A stretch of DNA of 37,029 nucleotides from NCBI GenBank assembly GCA_015065295.1, contig SVQN01000024.1, forward strand, positions 1 to 37,029. The letters run 5' to 3'. Below are positions 1 to 7,633 of this stretch, piece by piece. The translations under genes and the position numbers were made by a program. The stretch comes from Oscillospiraceae bacterium (GTDB lineage: Bacteria > Bacillota > Clostridia > Oscillospirales > CAG-272). The notes under the pieces were generated by a model. It was not told the DNA's origin and searched no databases. It worked only from the letters and a program-made list of their open reading frames with translations. Numbering within the stretch: the stretch's first letter is position 1; each line of letters begins with the position of its first letter.

Positions 1-1192
1 CGACACCCGGGCCGATCGGGAGCATATAGGTCACGCCGTTGTGCATCGTATCGGTCGATTCCGGATGGCGGGACGCGAGAATGTGGTTGAACAGCGCACG
101 TTCGATGTAGTCCATATAGTCTGCACGTTCGGGATCGAGCGCATACAGTTCGCGGGCGATTTTGATGAGATTGTACGTCGCGCAGGTTTCGCAGTTGGTG
201 TCGCCCTTGATGAACTGCGCCTGATGATCCGGTTCGCGGAAACATTCGCCCTGTCCGACGCCGCCGATGGCGTAGAGGTGATGCTCCGTCACGATGTCAA
301 AGAAATTCTGCGCGATCCGGAGGTAATATTCATCTCCCGACGCGCGGTATTCGAGGAGCGCACCCATGATCTGCGGAATGTGCTGATTGGCGTGGAGGTG
401 CTTGATCGTGTCGGTGCCGTCCGCGAGACCGGGGAAAATATTCACGTTGTCGAACATTTTCGCACCGTCGAGGAAGATTCTGTCTCCGGTAAGCAGAGCA
501 AGCCGTGCGAGAGCCTCGTTCATTCCGCCGAATTCGCCGGCGATGTACATTTTCCACATCTTCGCGCGGTGTTCCGGCGTGAGAACGGACAGCCGGCCGA
601 TGACCCAGCGTCCGATGCCGCAGGCGGTGTCGAGCGCGGTTTCGTTTCCGGTGCGTTCAAAGGCTTCGATCAGTCCGGCGAGGAGCTTGTGGAGCGTGTA
701 ATACGGTGCCCAGATTCTGGCATACGGTGTGAACTGTTCGAGCAGGGCAAACTGGTCGGGCGAATACGCGGAGAGGAACCCTTCGCCCCATGTGGACGGA
801 TCGCGGCTCCATTTTTCCTGCGGACAGTCCTCGGGCGTGCAGGCGGTCACGAATTCGTGCGGGATTCCCTTGGATTTCAGCTGAAGACGACGCAGTTCGG
901 CGACCATATAATCGAGTTTTTCCTTATATAACGCATTCCCGGAGGAACTGTACGCCAGCGCGAGAGCGGAGAGAAAATGCCCCGTGGAATGACCGCGCAG
1001 AAGCCCGTCGGGAGCGTCCCAGCCGTACACGGGTTCGCAGGCGGGATTTTCGCCGAACGCGGCGCGGAAGTTGTACAGCATCCGGTCGCCGTCGAGCGCG
1101 GCGAGGTAGGCGAGGTCGCCGGTGAAGTTGACGGAGAAGGGGGTATCATCGGCAAGGGTGATACAGGAGAGGTGGGGGTAGGTGTTTATCAT
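1..1192 (-). CDS. GH127 beta-L-arabinofuranosidase (DUF1680), 3' end cut by the window
   Basis: Glycoside hydrolase that releases beta-L-arabinofuranose from plant-type glycans. The first 397 residues are visible; the gene runs off the left edge. Recognition rests on the N-terminal (alpha/alpha)6-barrel pattern, with a GLLRGHSTGHFLSALA segment near residue 70, and on the ETCATYNLIKI motif at residues 335-345. In characterised GH127 enzymes the E-x-C pair binds zinc; the nucleophile Cys lies about 80 residues further on, just outside this window. The start ATG follows CGAAAGGAGTTTCCT. It lies 26 nt after the stop of a DUF3592-like gene, so it is probably the last gene of a four-gene operon. 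No signal peptide is seen, suggesting cytoplasmic action on imported oligosaccharides. Confidence 0.85.
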   Translation of the reverse strand, partial: MINTYPHLSCITLADDTPFSVNFTGDLAYLAALDGDRMLYNFRAAFGENPACEPVYGWDAPDGLLRGHSTGHFLSALALAYSSSGNALYKEKLDYMVAELRRLQLKSKGIPHEFVTACTPEDCPQEKWSRDPSTWGEGFLSAYSPDQFALLEQFTPYARIWAPYYTLHKLLAGLIEAFERTGNETALDTACGIGRWVIGRLSVLTPEHRAKMWKMYIAGEFGGMNEALARLALLTGDRIFLDGAKMFDNVNIFPGLADGTDTIKHLHANQHIPQIMGALLEYRASGDEYYLRIAQNFFDIVTEHHLYAIGGVGQGECFREPDHQAQFIKGDTNCETCATYNLIKIARELYALDPERADYMDYIERALFNHILASRHPESTDTMHNGVTYMLPIGPGV

Positions 1193-1218
1193 AGGAAACT
1201 CCTTTCGTTCGGCAGGGA

Positions 1219-1647
1219 TTATCCGAGGATGAGATTGGTAATCAGAGCAATCCCGAAAATCAGCAGGAAAAGTCCTCCGGCGATCAGTTCGTTGAGTGCC
1301 TGTTCACGGTCGCACGGGAGCATGGCACGTCCGACGTTTTTTTCGCTGACGCGGACGGGAAGGTCGTCACCGATTTTGTGTGCCGGAAGAGCGTACGGAA
1401 AGAAGGAACGGAGGCGGTACGTCTGCCCGTCACAGATGTATTCCACGATCAATCGGTCACGGCGGCCTTTGTTGGTGGTGTGGGGTTCGACATCCACGAC
1501 TTTTCCGGTCAACGTACGGCGGTACAGAAAATACCGTAGGAAGGGAATTCCGCCTTCCGTCAGCAGGGCAAGTGCGGCGACCACGCCGAGACTCAAAGGA
1601 ATGGCTGCGGAAACGCCGCTGTGGGTACGAAGAAAACAAACGGACAT
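1219..1647 (-). CDS. DUF3592-like membrane protein, copy 1
   Basis: Small membrane protein of unknown function, 142 aa. A hydrophobic segment near residues 12-35 is followed by a soluble domain with the pattern G-x-V...RRDRLIVEYICDGQTYRLRSFF...IGDDLPVRVSEKN, and a second hydrophobic segment near the C-terminus. This layout fits DUF3592 proteins. The start is placed at MSVCFL because CACGAAAGGAGTTTCCC sits directly before it; a longer reading from MIDSRK would begin inside the previous stop region. It is one of three tandem paralogues, 19 nt after copy 2 and 26 nt before the GH127 gene. The conserved end of the domain (A-M-L-P-x-D/Y-x-x-x-A) is shared by all three. Confidence 0.6.
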   Translation of the reverse strand: MSVCFLRTHSGVSAAIPLSLGVVAALALLTEGGIPFLRYFLYRRTLTGKVVDVEPHTTNKGRRDRLIVEYICDGQTYRLRSFFPYALPAHKIGDDLPVRVSEKNVGRAMLPCDREQALNELIAGGLFLLIFGIALITNLILG

Positions 1648-1666
1648 GGGAAACTCCTTTCGTGAA

Positions 1667-2110
1667 TCAATCATTTGTCAGGAGAGCGGCGGCGAGCAGG
1701 AAGACTGCCCCGAGGATAAGAACGCCGCCGGAGAGAATAGAGGCGGTGACTGCCTGTTCAAGGTCATACGGCAGCATGGCGTTTTCCGGATGCTTTTTGC
1801 TGACTCGCACGGGAATCCTGTCGCCGATTTCATACTTGGGGAGAGGGTATGTATAAAATGAACAGACGTTGTAAACAGTGCCGTCACATTCATATTCTAC
1901 GATCAGCCGGTCACGGCGTCCGTGTTTTCCGGCGGAGATTTCAACATCCGTGACACGTCCGACGATCTCCCGGCGGTATCGGAAATACCGGATAACGGTG
2001 ACAAGACTGATAATCAGGAGAATGGCGGAGAGAAGGAACAGGACGATGAAGATAAAAGGACCTCCGTTCCTGCTCCTGCGGACATAGATGCGGAGAAGAA
2101 AATTAGACAT
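1667..2110 (-). CDS. DUF3592-like membrane protein, copy 2
   Basis: Second tandem paralogue, 147 aa. It has an N-terminal arginine-rich stretch, a transmembrane segment (about residues 17-40), a soluble domain with GRVTDVEISAGKHGRRDRL then IGDRIPVRVSKKHPENAMLPYD, and a C-terminal hydrophobic segment. The start at MSNFLL follows CACGAAAGGAGTTCCTTT, almost the same leader as the other two downstream starts, suggesting that the ribosome site was duplicated with the gene. The function is unknown. The soluble domain probably faces one side of the membrane between two spans. Assignment to DUF3592 is from remembered motif pattern only. Confidence 0.6.
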   Translation of the reverse strand: MSNFLLRIYVRRSRNGGPFIFIVLFLLSAILLIISLVTVIRYFRYRREIVGRVTDVEISAGKHGRRDRLIVEYECDGTVYNVCSFYTYPLPKYEIGDRIPVRVSKKHPENAMLPYDLEQAVTASILSGGVLILGAVFLLAAALLTND

Positions 2111-2145
2111 AAAGGAACTCCTTTCGTGAATCATATTCCACTGCG

Positions 2146-2544
2146 TTATATTACGGCGGCAGCCAGAACAAACGCAAATGCCGCTCCTGTAATCAGGGAA
2201 GAAAGCACGGCGGTACGCAGATCGTGCGGCAGCATGGCGTGCGCGGGATTTTTCTCACTGACGCGGACGGGGATTTCGATGCCGGTTTTGTAGTACGGGA
2301 TCGTATGACTGTAAGCGGAACGGACGTAGTAGGAACTGCCGTCCACGGTGTATTCCGCCGTGATAAGGTTCCTGCGGCTGCGGCGGTCTTCGGTGAGTTC
2401 CGCAATGTGTCCGATGACGGTCTGACGATAACGGAAATACCGGAAAACGATGAGAAGGCTGTAAATCAGACCGGCAAGCAGAATCGCAAGAACCACCGGA
2501 AGCGGCACGTTCCGGAACCGGAAAGCGGCCATAAAGGGAATCAT
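2146..2544 (-). CDS. DUF3592-like membrane protein, copy 3 (first gene of the operon)
   Basis: Third paralogue, 132 aa, and the promoter-proximal gene. A hydrophobic segment covers residues 12-34, followed by RYFRYRQTVIGHIAEL, the soluble domain and a C-terminal hydrophobic end. It differs most from the other two copies at the N-terminus. Start ATG at 2544 follows AGGAGGGTTCCGC. A consensus sigma-A promoter lies about 30 nt upstream (2575-2603). It is separated by 35 nt from copy 2. The function is unknown; the link with a glycosidase in one operon suggests, but does not show, a role in the envelope during glycan use. Confidence 0.6.
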   Translation of the reverse strand: MIPFMAAFRFRNVPLPVVLAILLAGLIYSLLIVFRYFRYRQTVIGHIAELTEDRRSRRNLITAEYTVDGSSYYVRSAYSHTIPYYKTGIEIPVRVSEKNPAHAMLPHDLRTAVLSSLITGAAFAFVLAAAVI

Positions 2545-2574
2545 GCGGAACCCTCCTTGGATACGTTTTTCTTC

Positions 2575-2603
2575 ATTATATCACATTCCCCGCCGTTTGT
2601 AAA
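2575..2603 (-). promoter_or_regulatory. sigma-A promoter of the DUF3592/GH127 operon
   Basis: On the minus strand TTTACA (2603-2598), a 17-nt spacer and a perfect TATAAT (2580-2575). The expected transcript starts near 2568, giving a short leader to the ATG at 2544. Confidence 0.75.
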
Positions 2604-2652
2604 AGGAAAACCGCAATAAATCTGTACATCCCCTTATTTTTCCTTTTGCCGG

Positions 2653-2713
2653 AAAGTTTTTGAAAAAGGGGTGTGGGGGAAAAACGTTTTTCAAAAAGTT
2701 TTTCCCCCACGAA
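2653..2713 (+). repeat. Operon-flanking hairpin repeat, copy a (plus orientation)
   Basis: Begins AAAGTTTTTGAAAAAGGGG, then a stem GTGGGGGAAAAAC...GTTTTTCCCCCAC with complementary T and A runs at the top. It lies 11 nt after the stop of the Gfo/Idh gene and reads against it. It forms an inverted pair with the copy at 3853-3905. Confidence 0.85.
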
Positions 2714-2724
2714 CATCCTGTTCT

Positions 2725-3768
2725 TCAGTTGTTTTCAAAAATCGTGCCCTTCTTGACGGTTTCGATCACGTCAATGACCTTTGCCGCCTGATCGAGCGTG
2801 ACGGGGAACGCCTTGCCGAAACGGATGGTTTCGTACAGCGCGTCCCAGATGCGGGTCGTACCGTCGCTGAACGGGATGTCTTCTTCGATCCAGTTCAGTT
2901 TTTCGGAATTGCCGAAGCTGGCACCCGTGCCGGGTGTGTTGGGATCGGCTTCAATCTTCGCAAGCGGTACTTCCGGATCGAGATAGCGCAGGTGGAACTT
3001 GCCGCCTTCGGAGATCATCGCGCCTCTGGAGCCGTAGATCATGTATTCCGGGGTGGGAAGTGCAACACCGCCGGAGATTTCCATATCCACGATGCGTCCG
3101 TTGATGCCGGTGAAGACGATTTTGATGTGGTCTTCGCAGTCACCGGCCGCCGCCACCTGCTTGATGGACGAATACAGGGTCTTGTAATCCCCGCCGCAGA
3201 AACGGAGCGAGTGGTCGATGATGTGCGGACCCCAGTTGAGAAGCTGACCGCCGCCGAATTCGGAAATGGTCTGCCAGTCGTTGCGCCGCTGGTATCCGTT
3301 GCGGGTCAGCTTGATTTCGTACACATCGCCGAGCTTGCCGGAGTCGATGATCTGCATTGCGGTCTCGAAGCCGCCTTCGAACCGGCGGTTGTGACGGATG
3401 TACAGGTGCGGGCCGCCGGGTTCGCTGCCGAGAGCGATGAGTTCGCGCGCCTGTTCGGTCTTCATGCAGAACGGCTTTTCGAGGAAGACGTTCTTGCCCG
3501 CCTTGAGTGCCATTTTCGCGTGCTTGAAGTGATCCACGGAGCGGGTAGCGATGGTGACGAGCTCGACCTCGGGGTCAGCGAGCAGGTCTTCGATCTTCGT
3601 ATACGCGCGGCTGCCGAATTCTTCGGTAAAGGGAACGGTACGTTCCTCGATGATATCGCAGACGGCGGCGAAGTGGAACTTATCCCCTCTGGGACGAAGT
3701 TCGTTCCGGTGCATTCCGTTTCCGGCACGTCCGAGACCGATCAGGCCGACCTGAATGGGCTTTGTCAT
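2725..3768 (-). CDS. Gfo/Idh/MocA family NAD(P)-dependent oxidoreductase
   Basis: Dehydrogenase of sugars, inositols or similar polyols, 347 aa. Residues 1-120 are a Rossmann domain with GLIGLGRAGNG near the N-terminus, and the family's EKP motif appears in NVFLEKPFCM. The rest is the mixed alpha/beta substrate domain, with a GGGQLLNWGPHIIDH segment carrying the usual catalytic-region His. The substrate cannot be read from sequence. The start at MTKPIQVG is chosen because GGAGG lies 9 nt upstream and a consensus promoter at 3811-3839 drives it; reading further upstream would translate the hairpin repeat. It is a single-gene unit bracketed by inverted repeat copies a and b. Confidence 0.88.
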   Translation of the reverse strand: MTKPIQVGLIGLGRAGNGMHRNELRPRGDKFHFAAVCDIIEERTVPFTEEFGSRAYTKIEDLLADPEVELVTIATRSVDHFKHAKMALKAGKNVFLEKPFCMKTEQARELIALGSEPGGPHLYIRHNRRFEGGFETAMQIIDSGKLGDVYEIKLTRNGYQRRNDWQTISEFGGGQLLNWGPHIIDHSLRFCGGDYKTLYSSIKQVAAAGDCEDHIKIVFTGINGRIVDMEISGGVALPTPEYMIYGSRGAMISEGGKFHLRYLDPEVPLAKIEADPNTPGTGASFGNSEKLNWIEEDIPFSDGTTRIWDALYETIRFGKAFPVTLDQAAKVIDVIETVKKGTIFENN

Positions 3769-3810
3769 AAGAAAAATCCTCCGTTTGGTATGAGTTTGGA
3801 TGGTATTTGT

Positions 3811-3839
3811 ATTATAGCAAATCTGCGGGGGTGTGTCAA
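3811..3839 (-). promoter_or_regulatory. sigma-A promoter of the Gfo/Idh gene
   Basis: Minus strand TTGACA (3839-3834), 17-nt spacer, TATAAT (3816-3811); a full consensus match. It lies downstream of repeat copy b, so this copy is outside the transcript. Confidence 0.85.
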
Positions 3840-3852
3840 TTGGGGAGGGGGA

Positions 3853-3905
3853 ACGTTGGGGAAACTTTTTGGAAAAAGTTTCCCCAAACCCCTTCAAAAA
3901 CTTTT
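3853..3905 (-). repeat. Operon-flanking hairpin repeat, copy b (minus orientation)
   Basis: Stem GGGGAAACTTTTT (3858-3870) and AAAAAGTTTCCCC (3873-3885), perfectly complementary, followed on the plus strand by AAACCCCTTCAAAAACTTTT. It reads in the same sense as the Gfo/Idh gene and lies just upstream of that gene's promoter. Confidence 0.88.
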
Positions 3906-4004
3906 AATCTGTGTAGCCGGTTTGTTTGGCTGATATGATGGGGAGGGGATTTTTGAAATATACCGTGGAGTTCGGCTGAAATTTGTTAGACCTGTTGGCG
4001 TGGG

Positions 4005-4365
4005 GCTGGTTTTTATCTCTACGAAAATCGTTATGGGGAAGTCAGGCTCCGCCAAGACCCTGACTTCCCGCGCCATGTTGCGACTGCGTGATATAGTACG
4101 TCAATTTTGAATTCAGCTACGGTATGTTGGTTTTCCGCGCGTCTTGGCTAGCCCGCCGTCCGCGCTTTACGTTCATTCGGTTAGCTGACATACAGTTTTC
4201 TTCGAAAAGCACGAACGGCGTCAGCCAAGGAGTGCGGGGGATTACCAAATGTAGCTGAATTTTGACGAGACGCACCTCATCACTGTATCTCCATACGGCG
4301 TGGGAAGTCAGGGTCTTGGCGGAGCCTGACTTCCCCAGAACGATTTTCGAAGAATTTCAAACCAA
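4005..4365. repeat. ~360-bp degenerate fold-back (palindromic) element
   Basis: The stretch is an imperfect long inverted repeat centred near 4185. Matching blocks are GAAAATCGTT (4023) with AACGATTTTC (4339), a 40-bp GC-rich block (4035-4074 with 4297-4336), GTCAATTTTGAATTCAGCTAC (near 4100) with GTAGCTGAATTTTGAC (4251), and CTTGGCT/GCCGT with ACGGC/AGCCAAG near the middle. Each GC-rich block is itself a hairpin, GGGAAGTCAGG with CCTGACTTCCC. No credible gene lies inside. The structure fits a non-autonomous fold-back or MITE-like element, or the remnant of one. Confidence 0.75.
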
Positions 4366-4467
4366 CATCATGTCAGCGGATGGGATCAACTATATGGCTA
4401 CGCACAGACCCAAGAAAATCCCCCTAGAAAACAAAAAATCCGCACATCCTACATTTGATAGCAGACC

Positions 4468-4522
4468 AAAAAGGTTTGGAAGGGGTTTGGGGGAACCTTT
4501 CCTCAAAAGGTTCCCCCAAGAG
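4468..4522 (+). repeat. Operon-flanking hairpin repeat, copy c
   Basis: Stem GGGGGAACCTTT (4489-4500) and AAAAGGTTCCCCC (4505-4517). The stem has GG/CC where other copies have A/T, and both arms changed together. It lies 23 nt upstream of the flippase promoter and reads with that gene. Confidence 0.88.
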
Positions 4523-4545
4523 CGTCCCCATTGGCAACTTTCAAC

Positions 4546-4574
4546 TTGACTTTCCCTCATACCTGTGATAAAAT
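4546..4574 (+). promoter_or_regulatory. sigma-A promoter of the flippase unit
   Basis: TTGACT (4546-4551), 17-nt spacer, TAAAAT (4569-4574). Transcription should begin near 4581, which limits the start codon of the next gene to a short stretch without ATG, GTG or TTG in frame. Confidence 0.8.
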
Positions 4575-4610
4575 GACGTATATAAATTTAAAGGTAAAGA
4601 AGGTATCATT

Positions 4611-6194
4611 CTGAAAAACAATTCTGACGGAACACAGAGCCGGAGAGGGAGCTTCCTGCAGGGGGCGTTCATCCTCACCATCTCCACGGCGTTCGTAAAG
4701 CTCGCCGGACTGCTGTTTACCATTCCGATTGCCAATATGCTCGGCGGCGACGGTATGGGCTATTTTTATGCCGCCTACGATATTTATAATATGCTTGCCG
4801 TGCTGGCGTCCGCGGGGCTTCCCGTTGCCGTTTCCCGTATGGTCAGCGAAACCCTCGTCTCCGGCAATACCGCCGAAGCCGACCGCATTTATACGATTTC
4901 CGTCCGGATCTTCACGATCCTCGGCGCGGTGATCGCCGCCGTCATGTTCTTCGGCGCGGACGGTCTGGCTGCCATTATCAAGAACCCCAACGCCGGAATG
5001 TCCATCCGCGCTCTGTCGATTACGTCGTTCTGCGCGTTTGTCATGTCCGCTCTGCGCGGGTACTTCCAGGGACATTCCATCATGAAGTATACCGCCGTTT
5101 CGCAGGTCATCGAAGCCTTTGCCAAGCTGTTCTTCGGCTGCCTGCTCGCGTATGTCCTGCTGAAAACCGAGTATGCCTACGTCGGCGGTTCCGCCGGTGC
5201 GATTCTCGGCGTGTCTCTCGGCGCGGTTCTGGCCGTGGTCTATCTGCTGTTCAATAAAAAGCGCATGGACAGTACCAAGGAACCCTGTGACCTCCCCGTC
5301 CGCGATACCCGCAGCATCGTGAAGGAACTCTTCCGGATTGCGATTCCCGTATCTCTCGGCGCGTCCGTCATGAGCCTTGTCAACCTCATCGACACGACCG
5401 TCATCATGCGGATTCTGCAGGACGGTCTCGGCTATACCTACGAACGCGCGAACTGGCTCTACGGCGTGTTCGGCAACGCGAAGAAGATTTTCAACTTCCC
5501 CTCCGCGTTCATCGTCCCGTTCTCGGTCAGCATTCTTCCCGTCCTGACCGCCGCGTTCACGGCAAAGGATAAGGAAGGCGTGCGTACCAATATGGTAACG
5601 TGCTTCAAGTACGCGCTTCTTCTCGCACTTCCCGCCGGGATCGGCATCACCGTTCTGGCGGAACCGATCATGCACATTATCTACTTCAACACGCCCGAAG
5701 AAGCGGCGGCGGGTACGCCTCTGCTGGCAATCTTCGGGATTGCGGTGATCCTGTACGCGGTCGTTTCCATCAGCGGCGCGATCCTGCAGGCGTTCGGACA
5801 CGTCAACCGTCCGCTCATCAGCCTCACGGTCGGCGGCATCATCAAGTGCGTGCTGAACGCGGTGCTGGTCGGCGTGGAATCCGTGAATATCGCGGGTGCG
5901 CCGATTGCAACCTGCGTCTGCTACGTTGTGATGATCGGCATGAATGTCTGCTTCCTCCGCAAGTACCTCGTCGGATGCGGCGCGATCCTCTGGAACACCG
6001 TCAAAACGGCAGCGGCGGCTCTCCTCATGGGCGGCTTTGCCTACGGTGCGTACGCGGTACTGTCCGGTGCGCTCGGCGTGAAGATGGGCGGTATGGTGTC
6101 GATCATGGGTGCCGTTGTGGTTTATGCGGTGCTGGTGATCGTACTGAAAATCGTTACAATCAAGGAACTCAAGTCCATGGTAAGACGTGGATAA
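4611..6194 (+). CDS. SpoVB/MurJ-type polysaccharide or lipid-linked precursor flippase (MOP superfamily)
   Basis: Multi-spanning membrane transporter, 527 aa with the start used here, close to the ~520 aa usual for SpoVB-like proteins. The N-terminus FLQGAFILTISTAFVKLAGLL followed by IPIANMLGGDGMGYFYAAYDIYNML is typical of the SpoVB/YtgP branch, and about 14 hydrophobic helices follow. These proteins move lipid-linked cell-wall or exopolysaccharide precursors across the membrane. The first in-frame ATG (4737) would remove conserved helix 1. Upstream the frame is open from 4572 with no ATG, GTG or TTG. AGAAGG at 4598-4603 points to CTG at 4611 or ATT at 4608 as the start. A strong promoter sits at 4546-4574. 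Confidence 0.85.
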   Translation: MKNNSDGTQSRRGSFLQGAFILTISTAFVKLAGLLFTIPIANMLGGDGMGYFYAAYDIYNMLAVLASAGLPVAVSRMVSETLVSGNTAEADRIYTISVRIFTILGAVIAAVMFFGADGLAAIIKNPNAGMSIRALSITSFCAFVMSALRGYFQGHSIMKYTAVSQVIEAFAKLFFGCLLAYVLLKTEYAYVGGSAGAILGVSLGAVLAVVYLLFNKKRMDSTKEPCDLPVRDTRSIVKELFRIAIPVSLGASVMSLVNLIDTTVIMRILQDGLGYTYERANWLYGVFGNAKKIFNFPSAFIVPFSVSILPVLTAAFTAKDKEGVRTNMVTCFKYALLLALPAGIGITVLAEPIMHIIYFNTPEEAAAGTPLLAIFGIAVILYAVVSISGAILQAFGHVNRPLISLTVGGIIKCVLNAVLVGVESVNIAGAPIATCVCYVVMIGMNVCFLRKYLVGCGAILWNTVKTAAAALLMGGFAYGAYAVLSGALGVKMGGMVSIMGAVVVYAVLVIVLKIVTIKELKSMVRRG

Positions 6195-6216
6195 ACGATA
6201 AATTTATTTTTGAATT

Positions 6217-6434
6217 AACGTGAGTTCGATGGATTTCCATATTGACTGCTGAACCCGTAGGGAGCGGCGCCCCCGTCGCTCCATCGAACGATTTGAATAT
6301 ACAAAATTTATTAAATCCAAAATTGAACTTCCATATACAGACAATTTATTTATCCAAATCGTTTCACGGAGCGACGAGGGCGCCGCTCCCTACAGGTGTA
6401 TCTGTCCTTTTGGTTTCTTCATCGAACTCACGTT
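6217..6434. mobile_element. MITE-like element B1 (218 bp, 17-bp terminal inverted repeats)
   Basis: Left end AACGTGAGTTCGATGGA (6217-6233) and right end TTCATCGAACTCACGTT (6418-6434) match with one mismatch. Inside, GTAGGGAGCGGCGCC... at 6257-6282 pairs with 6368-6393 (25 of 26 positions), so most of the element folds on itself. It has no coding capacity. The right end lies 26 nt before the GDPD start codon. No convincing target-site duplication was seen; GAAT next to both ends is only suggestive. Confidence 0.75.
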
Positions 6435-6460
6435 GAATCATACAGAAAAGGAGAAACGAC

Positions 6461-7294
6461 ATGAAATTTGATATCCGTGAAGCGGCTTCCGAACGGGTGA
6501 TTCTTTGCGCGCACCGCGGCGTGTGGGGCGGCAATATCCCCTGCAACAACCTTCTGGCGTACGACATCGCGCTGGCTCAGGGCGCAGACATGGTCGAAAT
6601 CGACGTGACCATGGCAGGCGACGGCGAGCTGTTCATTTTCCATCCGCACATGGAACGCCGTCACATCGGCAAGGACGTTCATCTGGAAGAAATGACCACT
6701 GAGGAAATCCGAAAGCTCCGCTACTGCAACTACGACGGTGCGGAAACCGAAATCGGTCTGAACACGCTTGACGAACTGCTCGAACACCTCAAGGGACGCT
6801 GCTTCATCAACGTGGACAAGTTCGGCGACCATCCGGCGGAGATCATCGAAAAGATCAAGCGGCACGACATGAAGGATCAGATCATCCTCAAGTGCAGCCC
6901 GAATCCCGCACAGCTTGACATCATCGAAACCTACGCGCCGGACATCCAGTTCCTTCCCGTCATCTCGAAGGACGGCGGCGTTCACGAAATGATGAAGACC
7001 CGCAACATCAACTACATCGGCTCCGAACTGCTGTTCAAGACGATGGATGACGAACTTGCGTCTGCGGATTACCGCGAAAAGCTCCGCAAGGACGGCAAGC
7101 TCTGCTGGGTCAACACCATTGTGTACAGCTACAAGGCGGTTCTGTCCGCGTTCCACTCCGACGACACTGCGCTTGCCGGTGATCCCGAATACGGCTGGGG
7201 CTGGTGCGCCGACAATTTCGACATTCTTCAGACCGACTGGATCGGTCCGCTGTCCGCTTATCTCGAAAAGACCGGACGGAGATATCGGAAGTGA
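6461..7294 (+). CDS. Glycerophosphodiester phosphodiesterase (GDPD) family protein
   Basis: TIM-barrel phosphodiesterase family, 277 aa, which hydrolyses glycerophosphodiesters to an alcohol and glycerol phosphate. Visible motifs are HRG at residues 18-20, EID at 46-48 (metal ligands) and the catalytic-type His in FIFHPHMERR at 61. The usual PENT motif is replaced by PCNN in GGNIPCNNLLAYDIALAQGAD, a variant I associate with a Firmicutes subfamily, so the exact substrate is uncertain. No signal peptide is seen, suggesting a cytosolic role. AAAAGGAG lies upstream of the ATG. It is placed between MITE-like elements B1 and B2 and has no clear promoter of its own; it may be read from the flippase promoter. 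Confidence 0.82.
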   Translation: MKFDIREAASERVILCAHRGVWGGNIPCNNLLAYDIALAQGADMVEIDVTMAGDGELFIFHPHMERRHIGKDVHLEEMTTEEIRKLRYCNYDGAETEIGLNTLDELLEHLKGRCFINVDKFGDHPAEIIEKIKRHDMKDQIILKCSPNPAQLDIIETYAPDIQFLPVISKDGGVHEMMKTRNINYIGSELLFKTMDDELASADYREKLRKDGKLCWVNTIVYSYKAVLSAFHSDDTALAGDPEYGWGWCADNFDILQTDWIGPLSAYLEKTGRRYRK

Positions 7295-7314
7295 TTTTTG
7301 GGGAGACCCTTTTG

Positions 7315-7596
7315 AACGTGAATTCGATGGAAATTTCAATCGGTTGACCGCACATCCGTTTTTTGTGAATTGGTAAATACACCCATACAGCAAATACACC
7401 TGTTTCGGATAAGTCGTATATACCCCCATAGGGAGCTCAATCCCTTTCAACCGAACGAAATTTGATCGCCACATCGTAGGGCGGGGGCTTGCTCCCGCCG
7501 TGAAGAAATTCAAACCGTTCGTTCCGGCGGGAGATAAACCCCCGCCCTACGGTGTTGAGCGTTTTCTTATCAAATCATATCCATCGAACTCACGTT
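7315..7596. mobile_element. MITE-like element B2 (282 bp, 17-bp terminal inverted repeats)
   Basis: Ends AACGTGAATTCGATGGA (7315-7331) and TCCATCGAACTCACGTT (7580-7596), one mismatch. It holds a ~58-bp module (7371-7428) that recurs twice near 10.3-10.7 kb, and a GC-rich hairpin with arms 7476-7500 and 7525-7550 beginning GTAGGGCGGGGG. The right end lies 37 nt before the pepF start. The element fills most of the 339-bp gap between the GDPD and pepF genes and has no coding capacity. Confidence 0.78.
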
Positions 7597-7633
7597 TTTC
7601 AAATAAAAAATTCATCAGGTTAGGTTTAAATTT

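Noticed and set aside
4262-4549. Open frames inside the fold-back and hairpin repeat before the flippase
   Set aside because: They translate palindromic repeat sequence, have no ribosome site and no domain, and run into the promoter of the next gene.
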